Assembly (NCBI GenBank): GCA_913043025.1
Contig: CAJWLM010000002.1
Coordinates: 1-64,000 of the forward strand
Length of the DNA: 64,000 nt
Source: an uncultured Rhodospirillaceae bacterium
Lineage (GTDB): Bacteria; Pseudomonadota; Alphaproteobacteria; UBA8366
Direction of reading: 5' to 3'
Part shown: piece after piece, positions 52,584-61,209 of the stretch
Layout of the letters: each line of letters opens with the position of its first letter
Position numbering within the stretch: position 1 is the stretch's first letter
The notes under the pieces: model-generated
The model's database searches: none
The model's input: only the letters and a program-made list of their open reading frames with translations
What the model was told of the DNA's origin: nothing
Translations under genes and position numbers: made by a program

Positions 52584-53438
52584 TCAATCGATCAGACCAA
52601 TTTCTCTCGCCGTGTCTAAGATTGGTTTAAAATCTTTATTAACAGCTTTGATGAAACTTTTTCGGGGAAATGAACGAAGAAGAACAGGGTCTTTCATGCC
52701 GATTAATGCCTTCTGAACTCTATTGGTGAATCCTTTACCAAATTTTTTGTCAGTATCCCCACGGATGGACCAATTATAGTCTGGATATCCAGGCGTTTTC
52801 CAAATGATAGATACCTTCTTTTGATCGATCTTACCCGCATTAAGCTCTTTTTTGTAAACCTTAAAATTAACAGCACCTACTTCGTAGGCGCCGCTATTCA
52901 CCAGTGCAACCGTGCGCGAGTGACTGCCACTGAAGCCTACTCTTTTAAATACTTTATCAGGAGTTTTGCCAAATGCTTTTCTGATGTGGAACTCTGGCAT
53001 CAATCGGCCTGAAGTGGACCCCTTGGAACCAAAAGTAAACGTCTTTCCAGCCATCCCCTTCGGAAAACTTAAACTTGGTTTAAGGCCACTTGATTTGTGT
53101 GCGATGAAATAAGTTTCGAAGAACGGGTCCTCAAATCCCTGAGCAATTGCTTTTGATCCCTTTACAAGCTGTCTGGCCCTGACTCCAGAAAGGCCTCCGA
53201 ACCAAGCAAGTTGTACTTGGTTATTCCGAAAGGCGGTAACCGCTGCAGCATATGATTTAACAGGTATATATTTCGTTTTAACAGAAAGCTCTTTCTCTAG
53301 GTAAACAGCAATTTTATTAAAACGTTTTTTCAGCGCGCTTTCGTCTTGGTCTGGTATGGCTGTAAAGACAAATTCTGTAGCTTGTATCTGGCTCGTGAAT
53401 CCAAGTATTAAGGCCGCTAACATTATAAATTTTTTCAT
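52584..53438 (-). CDS. PhnD-like substrate-binding protein, putative selenium oxyanion
   Basis: This 284-residue periplasmic protein has a signal peptide (MKKFIMLAALILGFTSQIQA) and the PhnD fold. FTAIPDQDESALKKRFNKIA opens the mature chain, followed by QLAWFGGLSGVRARQLV, TFTFGSKGSTSGRLMPEF and FSGSHSRTVALVNSGAYEVGA. PhnD-like proteins bind oxyanion-type ligands. A defined subgroup (NCBI TIGR04553) is annotated as putative selenate-binding and is found near selD. The operon with the SelD fusion places this protein in that role. Direct binding data are lacking, and phosphonate, phosphite or sulfur oxyanions remain possible. Confidence 0.82.
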   Translation of the reverse strand: MKKFIMLAALILGFTSQIQATEFVFTAIPDQDESALKKRFNKIAVYLEKELSVKTKYIPVKSYAAAVTAFRNNQVQLAWFGGLSGVRARQLVKGSKAIAQGFEDPFFETYFIAHKSSGLKPSLSFPKGMAGKTFTFGSKGSTSGRLMPEFHIRKAFGKTPDKVFKRVGFSGSHSRTVALVNSGAYEVGAVNFKVYKKELNAGKIDQKKVSIIWKTPGYPDYNWSIRGDTDKKFGKGFTNRVQKALIGMKDPVLLRSFPRKSFIKAVNKDFKPILDTAREIGLID

Positions 53439-53482
53439 GGTTCTATCTCTTTGGTGTAAAAAAAATTACAGCTTTTATATTG

Positions 53483-53508
53483 CCGGTTCATATAACCGGT
53501 TCATATAA
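53483..53508 (-). promoter_or_regulatory. Tandem/palindromic operator upstream of Se transporter
   Basis: CCGGTTCATATAA occurs twice in direct succession (53483-53495 and 53496-53508). The first copy plus the start of the second also forms the perfect palindrome CCGGTT-CATAT-AACCGG (53483-53499). It lies 45-70 bases before the binding-protein start, where a regulator or the promoter would sit. A selenium- or sulfur-responsive repressor site is an inference. Confidence 0.6.
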
Positions 53509-53718
53509 AACGTAGGCAGGTTTTTCAAGTGTTCATGCCAAAAAATGCGATCATGAAAGATATGTTTGAACAAGATAGTCAAAACTCCAAGATGATCAGG
53601 TGCAAAAATTTTATTGCGGCACCTTTCTTTTTAATAAGCAATTTTGCATTAGTCCTAACGGTTACGATTTCCAAAATTTTTATAAAAAGTGCAAATAATT
53701 TGAAGAGTAAATTGTCAA

Positions 53719-53919
53719 ATGTCAGCTGAAACGACACTGAATATAACCTGCCACTTTTGTTTCAACCAGATCGATGTGGACCTTGAAATAGATCAGTCCT
53801 TCGAAGGTTCTGATATGGAAATTTATGATTGTAATATTTGTTGCAACCCGAATAAGCTGAAGTACACTGTTACTCATGGATCCATAATTAATGTCCATGT
53901 CAGTGACGGCAATGAGTAA
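53719..53919 (+). CDS. CPXCG-type cysteine-rich small protein
   Basis: This 66-residue protein matches the CPXCG family layout: an early ITCHFCFNQIDVDLEID (CxxC), an acidic middle, then DCNICCNPNKLKY (CxxCC). It probably folds as a small zinc ribbon. Family members are widespread in proteobacteria, with no established role. In the first motif His replaces the family Pro and the last Cys of CPxCG is kept. The ATG follows GTCAA without a strong ribosome site. Confidence 0.75.
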   Translation: MSAETTLNITCHFCFNQIDVDLEIDQSFEGSDMEIYDCNICCNPNKLKYTVTHGSIINVHVSDGNE

Positions 53920-54062
53920 ATGTAAAGGCTTACGCTCCATTATTCATTGAGGGTCGACAGAGCCTGAATCGATATTGATGCACACAACATCGACGGCCTG
54001 GATGTAAAATATCTTTTGATTTTAAAGTAGATTTGGTTTGGATTTCTTGATGCGACAGAATT

Positions 54063-54839
54063 ATGAGTAAATTCAATACTGTTTGGGTGACTGGAACTCC
54101 TCGCACTGGTTCCATGTGGACAACAAACGTTATTAGAGAAATATATTCAACAAAGCAATTTGCTCTACACCCCCAAGAGCAACTGCAAAACAACAGTGAC
54201 TGGTTAAACCTGTTTAAGGACTGTGCTATTGCTGACACTGATGCAAATAACAGATATATTTTGAAAATCCATACACTGTTAAACCCAAATTTGCCGAAGT
54301 CTAGATTTGTTGTTAATACCCGCAATCCATATGACATATGCGCATCATTTTTTGACTTTATGAAGTGTGATTTAGATCGTGCCATAGAAGTGGCATTGAA
54401 CCATCGAGCAGTTATGGAACATTATAAGTCCTTCAAAACAGGATTGCTATTTGTCGTTAAATATGAAGATTTAGAATTGGATGCCATTAATTCAATTCTG
54501 GCACTGAGCGAATTTGTTGAATGTAAAATTAGCAAAGACACGGCCAGGAAAATTTCTGCTAAATACGATAAAAGATCAGTTAAAAAATTGATCGAAAGGA
54601 CCGAAAGCGAAATTCAACGCAAAATAATCCAAAAAGAACATGTCCATGACAAAATGGTCGTTGAGCGTGCTGACGGTTCATTTCGTTCTTTTGATTTGGA
54701 TACTGGTTTTCAATCCGGTCACATTTCGAGAAGAAAGTGCGGTGAGTGGAGAAATACTTTTTCTCAAAAACAAATCACTACGGTCATAAATGCGCTAGAT
54801 GATTTCGCCGCTGGCATGGGATACATGTCAGAGCGGTGA
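54063..54839 (+). CDS. Sulfotransferase-like protein
   Basis: This is a 258-residue protein with a PAPS-binding loop near the start (NTVWVTGTPRTGSMWTTNV, with PRTGSMW in place of the usual PKSGTTW). It also has a 3'-phosphate-site region SRFVVNTRNPYDICASFFDF (RNPYD for RDPRD), and RRKCGEWRNTFSQKQ near the C terminus, which resembles the RKGxxGDWKxxFT motif. It would transfer sulfate from PAPS to an unknown acceptor. The gene is AT-rich compared with neighbours and lies between the CPXCG gene and tRNA-Thr, a typical place for acquired genes. Confidence 0.75.
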   Translation: MSKFNTVWVTGTPRTGSMWTTNVIREIYSTKQFALHPQEQLQNNSDWLNLFKDCAIADTDANNRYILKIHTLLNPNLPKSRFVVNTRNPYDICASFFDFMKCDLDRAIEVALNHRAVMEHYKSFKTGLLFVVKYEDLELDAINSILALSEFVECKISKDTARKISAKYDKRSVKKLIERTESEIQRKIIQKEHVHDKMVVERADGSFRSFDLDTGFQSGHISRRKCGEWRNTFSQKQITTVINALDDFAAGMGYMSER

Positions 54840-54866
54840 TGAAACCCAGCAAATAATGGCTTTAAA

Positions 54867-54942
54867 TGGTGCCGCCGCACGGATTTGAACCGCGGACCTG
54901 AGGTTTACAAAACCCCTGCTCTACCAACTGAGCTACGGCGGC
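54867..54942 (-). tRNA. tRNA-Thr (TGT)
   Basis: The 76-base minus-strand gene folds as a full cloverleaf with encoded CCA. The acceptor strands GCCGCCG/CGGCGGC pair. The D arm is GCTCAGTTGGTAGAGC. The anticodon stem GGGGT/ACCTC frames the loop TTTGTAA with anticodon TGT, and the T arm holds GGTTCAAAT. It reads ACA codons. In many proteobacteria tRNA-Thr genes lie near tufB, matching the location here. Confidence 0.95.
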
Positions 54943-55077
54943 ACAGGAAAATAAAAATTACCTTTTGGTATGTATGTATACCTTTTTACATTGGGTTGCG
55001 TCACGCGTGAATTATAACTTTAATATGTTTAATTGAATCAAGCTAAAATCGTCATCCTTGTTGCTATCATGAAATTT

Positions 55078-56268
55078 TCATTCGGCCAGATCAGGAACTG
55101 GGAATTCTAGGATTTTAGTGTTATTAATGATTACCGCTTGATCCCGTTTGGAAATGTGGCCTTCCGCAAGTATTTTTTTGTACGCTGCCAGGCATAAAGC
55201 CCCTTCGAGGCCTAAGTTAATGCCTTCAGTAATTGCTATGTCCTTCAGAATATTGCGAGCTTCATCATCAGAGATCATGACGCCGCACCCGCCAGAGTCT
55301 TGGATTACCTGAAGACAAAGAAAATCTCCAAAGGGCTTGGGCACTCTTAGATTTTGAATGTCGGTGGTAACTGGCGTCCAAGGTTGCTCAACGAATACTT
55401 TTTGTTCTTCAAACGCTTTAACTATTGGAGCACAGCCGGCCGGCTGTACTGCTATCATGCGAGGCCGTTTCGCGCCTATCCAACCAATTTCCTCAAGTTC
55501 GTGGAAGGCTTTCCAGATCGCAATAAGGCCAGCTCCATTACCGGTTGGAAAAAATATAACATCTGGTAGTTCCCAATCCAACTGCTCCGCCAGTTCAAAC
55601 CCAATAGTTTTTCTGCCCTCCAACCGGTAGGGTTCCCTTAATAATGAGATATCAAACCAACCGTGCTCCCTGATACCTTTCACCATAATTTTTTTCCGTT
55701 GATCGCTCGGTCCAGCAACTAGGCGAATTTTGGCACCGTAGAAAGCCATTTCACGTATAGCAGTATCTGAAGTATCCTCCGAGCACAATATGGTTGCATT
55801 CAACCCCGCGCGACTGCAATAGGCTGCTAATGTTGGCCCCTCATTACCAAAATGTTGCATAGATAAATGCTCAACACCCAGCGCTTTTGCCATTGTGACT
55901 GCCACGGCTAAATCTCGTGCTGATGCGGTGCCATTTGGCATACGGCTCTCATCTTTGAGGAGGAGCTCTGAGGTGTCAGTCTTCGCTGCGAAACGCGATA
56001 GTGGTATCAAAGGAGTAGAATTTTCACCTAAACTAACTATTTCTGTACCGGGTGGTACTGGTAATAATTCTTCGAACCGCCATATATCTCGGGGTCGTTG
56101 CGCTAAATCCGTGACTGCTATCGCCCTTTTTAGGGATTGCAGGTCATAGCGCACTAACAACGGTCTCCCAGCATCAGAAATCTTGTAAAGATATCCGGGG
56201 TCGTAATGCTTGCTGGAAAAACTGCATTCTAGATGGCTCACAAACGAGTGGAGCAGTTGCATAGGCAT
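55078..56268 (-). CDS. Threonine-synthase-like protein lacking PLP lysine
   Basis: This 396-residue protein of the fold-type II PLP family is closest to threonine synthases. It has SLGENSTPLIPLSRF, LLLKDESRMPNGTASARDLA, QHFGNEGPTLAAYCSRAGL (phosphate-binding pattern) and FFPTGNGAGLIAIWKAF. In true enzymes the second segment reads NPTGSFKxRG with the Schiff-base Lys; here the codon gives Ser (TASARD). The rest of the fold looks intact. It is one base from the uronate-dehydrogenase-like gene, so the two share a transcript. It may bind PLP non-covalently, serve as a ligand-binding protein, or have lost activity. Confidence 0.8.
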   Translation of the reverse strand: MPMQLLHSFVSHLECSFSSKHYDPGYLYKISDAGRPLLVRYDLQSLKRAIAVTDLAQRPRDIWRFEELLPVPPGTEIVSLGENSTPLIPLSRFAAKTDTSELLLKDESRMPNGTASARDLAVAVTMAKALGVEHLSMQHFGNEGPTLAAYCSRAGLNATILCSEDTSDTAIREMAFYGAKIRLVAGPSDQRKKIMVKGIREHGWFDISLLREPYRLEGRKTIGFELAEQLDWELPDVIFFPTGNGAGLIAIWKAFHELEEIGWIGAKRPRMIAVQPAGCAPIVKAFEEQKVFVEQPWTPVTTDIQNLRVPKPFGDFLCLQVIQDSGGCGVMISDDEARNILKDIAITEGINLGLEGALCLAAYKKILAEGHISKRDQAVIINNTKILEFPVPDLAE

Positions 56269-57171
56269 CTATGGCTTCAGCATTGAGATGCGGCCTGATT
56301 CGGTCAGGTGTTTACGAATTTGTGTTGAATAGAAAACTTCTGAATCGTCTTGCGGGTTATAATCTATCACTGCACGTGCATTCGCTATGCTCCAAAATGC
56401 ACGGGTGTTGTTGGATATGCCGTAGAATATTTGAAATGGCACGCCGTCCTCATTTAAAACCTCTTTCGCTTCAATAGACCTTATATAAATCTGCTGTAGA
56501 TCTCTGTCGCTGATCCACGCGCCTAGGTCCCGTCGGAGGCTCGTTTGATTGTCTGCAAGTTTCGCAATATCTAATATTCGTGGTCCACCGATACGGATGT
56601 TAATGCTTTCAATTTTCTGACCGAAACGCCCAGTGGCAAAAGCAAAGCCCATTGCTTCGTATGCAATCTTACACCAACCATAAAAATTATCTGACTTTGG
56701 ATATGTTGTATGATCAACAATATCCATCTCGCCAAAATGAATTTTTGTTTCGTACCAGTCGGCTGCATGGTTAGAGCTGGCTATAACCACACGCTTTATA
56801 TTTTTTTGCAGCGCCAGTTTGTAAATATTGTAGGCCATGTCAAGGTTTTGACGTTCTGCGAGATAGCCGTCGACCGAGTGCTTCGGCCGGTCTTTTTTCC
56901 ATTGGTGGTTTGGGCCCGTCGCAAACTTTGGATTATCCCTCTGGTCATAGCGCGAATTATGAACAATCACATCAGCACCCGTGAAATGTTCTCCATAAAG
57001 ATCGACGTTTGGATTAGTCAGATCAACTTCAATGATATCATCGTTCCATCCATTCTTTGTTTCTTTGGATATGTCGAGTAATGTTAGGTCATATCGTTCG
57101 CTAAATGCTGGAAGTAAAGCATTCGATATATAGCCGCCTGCGCCCGTCACTACGACTTTCAATGGAGACAT
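56269..57171 (-). CDS. NAD-dependent epimerase/uronate dehydrogenase-like SDR
   Basis: This 300-residue extended SDR has the NAD motif VVVTGAGGYISNALLPAF and the catalytic pattern ASSNHAADWYE with DNFYGWCKIAYEAMG (YxxxK intact). The SSNHxxxWY segment is characteristic of uronate dehydrogenases, which oxidise uronic acids to lactones. Alternatives are sugar epimerases or decarboxylases. It sits between the RlmB-type gene and the lysine-less threonine-synthase-like gene, with spacings of two and zero bases, as one operon. Confidence 0.8.
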   Translation of the reverse strand: MSPLKVVVTGAGGYISNALLPAFSERYDLTLLDISKETKNGWNDDIIEVDLTNPNVDLYGEHFTGADVIVHNSRYDQRDNPKFATGPNHQWKKDRPKHSVDGYLAERQNLDMAYNIYKLALQKNIKRVVIASSNHAADWYETKIHFGEMDIVDHTTYPKSDNFYGWCKIAYEAMGFAFATGRFGQKIESINIRIGGPRILDIAKLADNQTSLRRDLGAWISDRDLQQIYIRSIEAKEVLNEDGVPFQIFYGISNNTRAFWSIANARAVIDYNPQDDSEVFYSTQIRKHLTESGRISMLKP

Positions 57172-57173
57172 CT

Positions 57174-57998
57174 TTATGTACCTTTCAAGTGTTGGCGAGA
57201 AAATTCATACATAGCCACAGCAGCTGCATTAGAAATATTTAGGCTGTCTGTATTGCTGGAAATTGGAATTCGAACTGCTTTATCGCAAGCCTTAAGGGTA
57301 AGGCGGCGCAGGCCACTGTCCTCTGCTCCTAAAACCAAGCAACATCTCTTGGGAAGTTCGGTTTCGTTTAGGAAATTTGTTGCATTACTGTCTAAGCCAA
57401 TGATCCAAAATCCGTTTGTCTTTAATTTTTCAATTGCTCGGTTAATGTTTGGCACGTTTATCAAGTCAATATGCTCAAGTCCGCCACTCGCGGCCTTTGC
57501 CATTAATTGGTCAGCTGGTGGTGAGTTGCGTTCCTGTTGAATAAGCGCGTCTGCTTTAAAAGCTGCGGCTGAACGCAATATAGCTCCGACATTGCGAGGG
57601 TCGGTTACTTGGTCGAGGATTACCAAAAGTGCCTGCTCTTTGTCTTCAACCAAAGTCGAGATATCAGCCAATGATCTTTTGTTCAAGTGCATGACCTCTG
57701 CTGCGATGCCTTGATGAACAGCGTTTGCACCAGTCAGCTGTTCAATTTCTTTTGGGGTTACAAACTCAAGCACCCTTGTTTCAATTTGGCAACTGAGTTT
57801 GCCTGCTGCCCGTGTTGTAACGAGTACTCTTCGAACATCACGCTTGGGATTATTTAGCGCCGCTAAGACTGTATGATGGCCGTAAATCCAGTGTCCAGTA
57901 TTGGATGGCGTTGCCCCCAAATTCCTTTTATTGCGGTTTTCATCACGCAGACCGGATTTTGGAGACTTGCGGCTACCTCTATTTTTTGCATTTGGCAT
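57174..57998 (-). CDS. rlmB: 23S rRNA/tRNA 2'-O-methyltransferase, TrmH/RlmB family
   Basis: This is a 274-residue SPOUT methyltransferase. It has a basic N-terminal tail, the RNA-binding substrate domain (HWIYGHHTVLAALNNPKRDV) and the SpoU motifs ILDQVTDPRNVGAILRSAAA, CCLVLGAEDSGLRRL and IPISSNTDSLNISNAAAVAM that tie the SAM knot. RlmB methylates G2251 of 23S rRNA; TrmH-like tRNA specificity cannot be fully excluded. It lies just before the tRNA-tuf cluster and heads a three-gene minus-strand run. Confidence 0.88.
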   Translation of the reverse strand: MPNAKNRGSRKSPKSGLRDENRNKRNLGATPSNTGHWIYGHHTVLAALNNPKRDVRRVLVTTRAAGKLSCQIETRVLEFVTPKEIEQLTGANAVHQGIAAEVMHLNKRSLADISTLVEDKEQALLVILDQVTDPRNVGAILRSAAAFKADALIQQERNSPPADQLMAKAASGGLEHIDLINVPNINRAIEKLKTNGFWIIGLDSNATNFLNETELPKRCCLVLGAEDSGLRRLTLKACDKAVRIPISSNTDSLNISNAAAVAMYEFSRQHLKGT

Positions 57999-58139
57999 TT
58001 GAAATCTTGCTTTTGAATTTTTGAGACTCTAATATGATAGCTGAAAACAGAGTTCGCAACACATCCTTCTTTTAGGAAAGCTGCTTTGCTGCTTGGAGGA
58101 AGGGTTGCGGAATTTGTGCTGCGTGGATTCGGATTTGCG

Positions 58140-58167
58140 TTGACAATGGGTGTTAAATCACCATAGT
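58140..58167 (+). promoter_or_regulatory. Putative sigma-70 promoter for tRNA-tuf operon
   Basis: A perfect TTGACA (58140-58145) is followed after 16 bases by CATAGT (58162-58167), close to TATAAT. It lies 38 bases ahead of tRNA-Tyr, the first gene of the tRNA-Tyr/tRNA-Gly/tuf group. The -10 box is imperfect. Confidence 0.55.
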
Positions 58168-58204
58168 GCCCAATCCGCTGCGATCGCGATTGAGCTGGCG
58201 TATT

Positions 58205-58289
58205 GGAGGGGTGCCTGAGTGGTTAAAAGGGACGGGCTGTAAACCCGTTGGCTATGCCTACGTTGGTTCAAATCCAACCCCCTCCACCA
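58205..58289 (+). tRNA. tRNA-Tyr (GTA)
   Basis: The 85-base gene has a long variable arm, an encoded CCA, acceptor GGAGGGG paired with CCCCTCC, the anticodon stem ACGGG/CCCGT with GTA in the loop CTGTAAA, and T loop GGTTCAAAT. Its length and variable arm fit tRNA-Tyr. Confidence 0.95.
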
Positions 58290-58371
58290 GTATTGTTGTT
58301 AGGTGTGTTGATTATTAAGAGGCTGATATAGAACGAATGTTTATGATATAGGTTGGAGGGAAATTACGCGC

Positions 58372-58446
58372 GCGGGCGTCGTATAAAGGCCATTACCCCA
58401 GCCTTCCAAGCTGGTGATGTGGGTTCGATTCCCACCGTCCGCTCCA
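58372..58446 (+). tRNA. tRNA-Gly (TCC)
   Basis: The 75-base gene has acceptor GCGGGCG paired with CGTCCGC, discriminator T and an encoded CCA. The anticodon stem CAGCC/GGCTG frames TTCCAA with anticodon TCC. The T loop is GGTTCGATTC. It sits between tRNA-Tyr and tuf in the usual order. Confidence 0.95.
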
Positions 58447-58535
58447 GTAGATGAATTAAGCAGTGGTTGTTGGTTGTTTAGTTAAAATACGATTGGTTCA
58501 AAAGATCATTATAAAAAACGGGACTCTGAAAAGTT

Positions 58536-59726
58536 ATGGCGAAAGAAAAATTTGAACGCACAAAGCCGCATTGTAACATTGGAACAATTGGACACGTTGA
58601 CCATGGTAAGACAACGTTGACAGCAGCGATCACTAAGGTATTGGCTGAGACGGGGGGTGCTACGTTTACAGATTATGGGGACATTGATAAGGCGCCTGAA
58701 GAGAAAGAGCGTGGCATCACTATCAATACAGCTCATGTTGAGTATGAGACGGAAAACCGGCACTACGCGCACGTAGATTGTCCTGGGCACGCTGACTACG
58801 TGAAAAACATGATTACAGGTGCGGCGCAAATGGATGGCGCTATTTTGGTTGTTAATGCTGCGGATGGCCCGATGCCTCAGACGCGAGAGCATATTTTGTT
58901 GGCGCGCCAAGTTGGTGTGCCGGCCATTGTGGTGTTTTTGAATAAGGTTGATCAGGTAGATGATGAGGAGCTGTTAGAGTTAGTTGAGCTTGAAGTGCGT
59001 GAGCTTTTATCGAGTTATGATTTCCCGGGCGACGATATTCCGATTGTGGCTGGGACAGCTTTAGGCGCATTGGAGGGCGGCGATCCGGATACGGGTGCTA
59101 ATAAAATTCTTGAGTTGATGAAGTGTGTTGACGATTATGTGCCGCAACCTGATCGTCCTAAAGATCTGCCCTTCTTGATGCCGATTGAAGACGTATTTTC
59201 AATTTCTGGTCGTGGCACGGTTGTGACGGGGCGTGTAGAGCGCGGAGTGGTGAATGTTGGTGACGAAATAGAAATAGTTGGCATTCGCGACACAGGGAAG
59301 ACCGTTTGTACTGGTGTTGAGATGTTTCGGAAGCTATTGGATCAGGGTGAGGCAGGAGATAATATTGGTGCTTTGCTTCGTGGTATTGAGCGTGAAGGGG
59401 TGGAGCGTGGCCAAGTGTTAGCGCAGCCAGGATCGATTACGCCGCATACAAAATTCCAATGCGAGTGCTACATTTTGACCAAGGATGAGGGTGGTCGGCA
59501 TACGCCATTTTTCTCAAATTATAGGCCGCAATTCTATTTCCGAACTACAGATGTCACTGGTACGGTGGAGCTTCCAGAAGGGACAGAAATGGTAATGCCT
59601 GGGGACAGCATTTCTATGGGTGTAAACTTGATCGCGCCAATTGCTATGGATGAGGGTTTGCGTTTTGCAATTCGCGAGGGCGGCAAAACTGTTGGCGCTG
59701 GTGTTGTAACCAGTATTACTGAATAG
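58536..59726 (+). CDS. tuf: Elongation factor Tu
   Basis: This is a 396-residue GTPase delivering aminoacyl-tRNA to the ribosome. Visible motifs are the P loop GHVDHGKTT, the switch [26 protein letters not shown] and NKVD, plus domains 2 ([18 protein letters not shown]) and 3 ([20 protein letters not shown]). A single copy is visible here; alphaproteobacteria often have a second near the str operon. It follows tRNA-Gly by 90 bases in what should be one tRNA-tuf transcript. Confidence 0.99.
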   Translation: MAKEKFERTKPHCNIGTIGHVDHGKTTLTAAITKVLAETGGATFTDYGDIDKAPEEKERGITINTAHVEYETENRHYAHVDCPGHADYVKNMITGAAQMDGAILVVNAADGPMPQTREHILLARQVGVPAIVVFLNKVDQVDDEELLELVELEVRELLSSYDFPGDDIPIVAGTALGALEGGDPDTGANKILELMKCVDDYVPQPDRPKDLPFLMPIEDVFSISGRGTVVTGRVERGVVNVGDEIEIVGIRDTGKTVCTGVEMFRKLLDQGEAGDNIGALLRGIEREGVERGQVLAQPGSITPHTKFQCECYILTKDEGGRHTPFFSNYRPQFYFRTTDVTGTVELPEGTEMVMPGDSISMGVNLIAPIAMDEGLRFAIREGGKTVGAGVVTSITE

Positions 59727-59761
59727 AAAAGATATTTTAGGCGACAAACCTTGCAGGGTTT

Positions 59762-59837
59762 AGGAGTGTAGCTCAATTGGTAGAGCACCGGTCTCCAAAA
59801 CCGGGGGTTGAGGGTTCGATTCCTTCCACTCCTGCCA
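59762..59837 (+). tRNA. tRNA-Trp (CCA)
   Basis: The 76-base gene has acceptor AGGAGTG paired with CACTCCT, discriminator G and an encoded CCA. The anticodon loop CTCCAAA carries anticodon CCA, and the T loop is GGTTCGATTC. It lies between tuf and secE as in many proteobacteria. Confidence 0.95.
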
Positions 59838-59921
59838 GCGTGGTGGACAGCGAAGTAAATGTGTTTTTTAAAAGATTGAGTTTTAGCGACAACAAATTGA
59901 TAAGGGTCTGGAAATCATAAA

Positions 59922-60119
59922 ATGGCGAAGACGTCACCAGCACAATTTATTCGCGAGGTTCGTCAGGAGGCTAACAAAGTTACATGGCCGACGAAGAAAG
60001 AAACCGGCGTGACCACTGTGATGGTCTTCGTTATGGTGTTTATTGCAGCCATATTTTTTCTTTTGACGGACCAAGTCATTGCTTGGCTTGTTAAGCTCGT
60101 TTTAGGATTGGGAGGTTAA
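59922..60119 (+). CDS. secE: Preprotein translocase subunit SecE
   Basis: This is a 65-residue single-span protein with the conserved FIREVRQEANKVTWPTKKE amphipathic helix before a transmembrane segment (TVMVFVMVFIAAIFFLL). It clamps SecY in the translocon. The short single-span form is usual outside enterobacteria. The stop overlaps the nusG start. Confidence 0.97.
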   Translation: MAKTSPAQFIREVRQEANKVTWPTKKETGVTTVMVFVMVFIAAIFFLLTDQVIAWLVKLVLGLGG

Positions 60120-60652
60120 TGATGGCCCATCGTTGGTATGTAGTGCACGTCTACTCCGGTTTCGAAAACAAAGTTGCTCAATCCATTGAGGAGCAAGCTG
60201 CATTTAAAGGGTTGAGTGAAGCATTTGAACAAGTTTTGGTTCCGACGGAAGAAGTTGTTGAAATGCGTCGTGGCAGCAAAGTTAATTCTGAGCGCAAGTT
60301 TTTCCCAGGCTATGTTTTAGTAAAAATGGAACTTACTGATGAATCGTGGCATCTCGTTAAAGATACTGCTAAAGTCACCGGTTTTTTGGGGGCGCAAGGT
60401 AAGCCTAGTCCGATAAGTGCCTCAGAGGCCGAGCGGCTCTTGCATCAAATCAAAGAGGGGGTTGAACGTCCGAAGCCGTCTGTCACCTTTGAGATTGGCG
60501 AGCAGGTGCGTGTATGTGATGGGCCATTCGCATCATTTAACGGTGATGTAGAGCAAGTTGATGAGGAGAGAGCACGCCTTAAAGTTTCTGTTTCAATATT
60601 CGGCCGATCAACGCCCGTGGAATTAGAATATGGTCAGGTTGAGAAGTTGTAA
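60119..60652 (+). CDS. nusG: Transcription factor NusG
   Basis: This is a 177-residue protein. It has an NGN domain (HRWYVVHVYSGFENKVAQSI), then KFFPGYVLVKMELTDESWHL, and a C-terminal KOW domain (GEQVRVCDGPFASFNGDVEQ). It links RNA polymerase to Rho or ribosomes. Two adjacent ATG codons (60119, 60122) are possible starts, the first overlapping the secE stop. Confidence 0.98.
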   Translation: MMAHRWYVVHVYSGFENKVAQSIEEQAAFKGLSEAFEQVLVPTEEVVEMRRGSKVNSERKFFPGYVLVKMELTDESWHLVKDTAKVTGFLGAQGKPSPISASEAERLLHQIKEGVERPKPSVTFEIGEQVRVCDGPFASFNGDVEQVDEERARLKVSVSIFGRSTPVELEYGQVEKL

Positions 60653-60775
60653 CAACAATAAGCTGTAACAATAAAAAATAAGCTGCTAAAAACCGCCGGG
60701 CAACTGGCATTTGTGGAAGGCCAAGGTAGAAGTCCAGACTAGGCCGTACCACGAACCCTAAGAAAGGGACATAAT

Positions 60776-61207
60776 ATGGCGAAAAAAATTGATGGATACA
60801 TCAAGCTTGAAATCCCAGCGGGGCAGGCAAATCCCTCCCCGCCCGTTGGGCCAGCCTTAGGGCAACGTGGCCTCAATATTATGGAATTTTGTAAGGCTTT
60901 CAACGCAGCTACGCAGCAGCTTGAACAGGGTATGCCAGTTCCAGTTACTATAACATGCTTTTCAGATCGTAGTTTTAGTTTTGAGACTCGAACAGCTCCG
61001 GCTAGCTATTTTCTCAAGAAGGCTGCTGGGTTGAGCAAAGGAGGTGGCGAGCCCGGCCGCAGTGACCCAGTGGGTAATGTCACGAAAAAACAGGTTCGTG
61101 AGATTGCGGAGGCTAAAATGGGTGACTTGAATGCGAATGATATTGAGGCCGCAATGTTGATCATTGAGGGCTCTGCTCGTTCGATGGGGATAGAGGTGGT
61201 TGGTTAA
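60776..61207 (+). CDS. rplK: 50S ribosomal protein L11
   Basis: This is a 143-residue protein with the N-terminal loop [20 protein letters not shown] and the C-terminal RNA-binding part ([19 protein letters not shown]). It binds the 23S rRNA GTPase centre. AAAGGGAC precedes the ATG. The 123-base gap after nusG may contain the rplKA control region. rplA follows after two bases. Confidence 0.98.
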   Translation: MAKKIDGYIKLEIPAGQANPSPPVGPALGQRGLNIMEFCKAFNAATQQLEQGMPVPVTITCFSDRSFSFETRTAPASYFLKKAAGLSKGGGEPGRSDPVGNVTKKQVREIAEAKMGDLNANDIEAAMLIIEGSARSMGIEVVG

Positions 61208-61209
61208 TT

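Noticed and set aside
50419..53438. Plain phosphonate uptake operon
   Set aside because: No C-P lyase, phosphonatase or Pho genes are adjacent, and the operon continues directly into selD; selenium uptake fits better, although direct proof is lacking.
53529..53729. 66-codon plus-strand frame before the CPXCG gene
   Set aside because: It overlaps the start of the better supported CPXCG gene by 11 bases, has a hydrophobic/basic mix without a family and lies where the upstream regulatory region of the divergent transporter operon should be.
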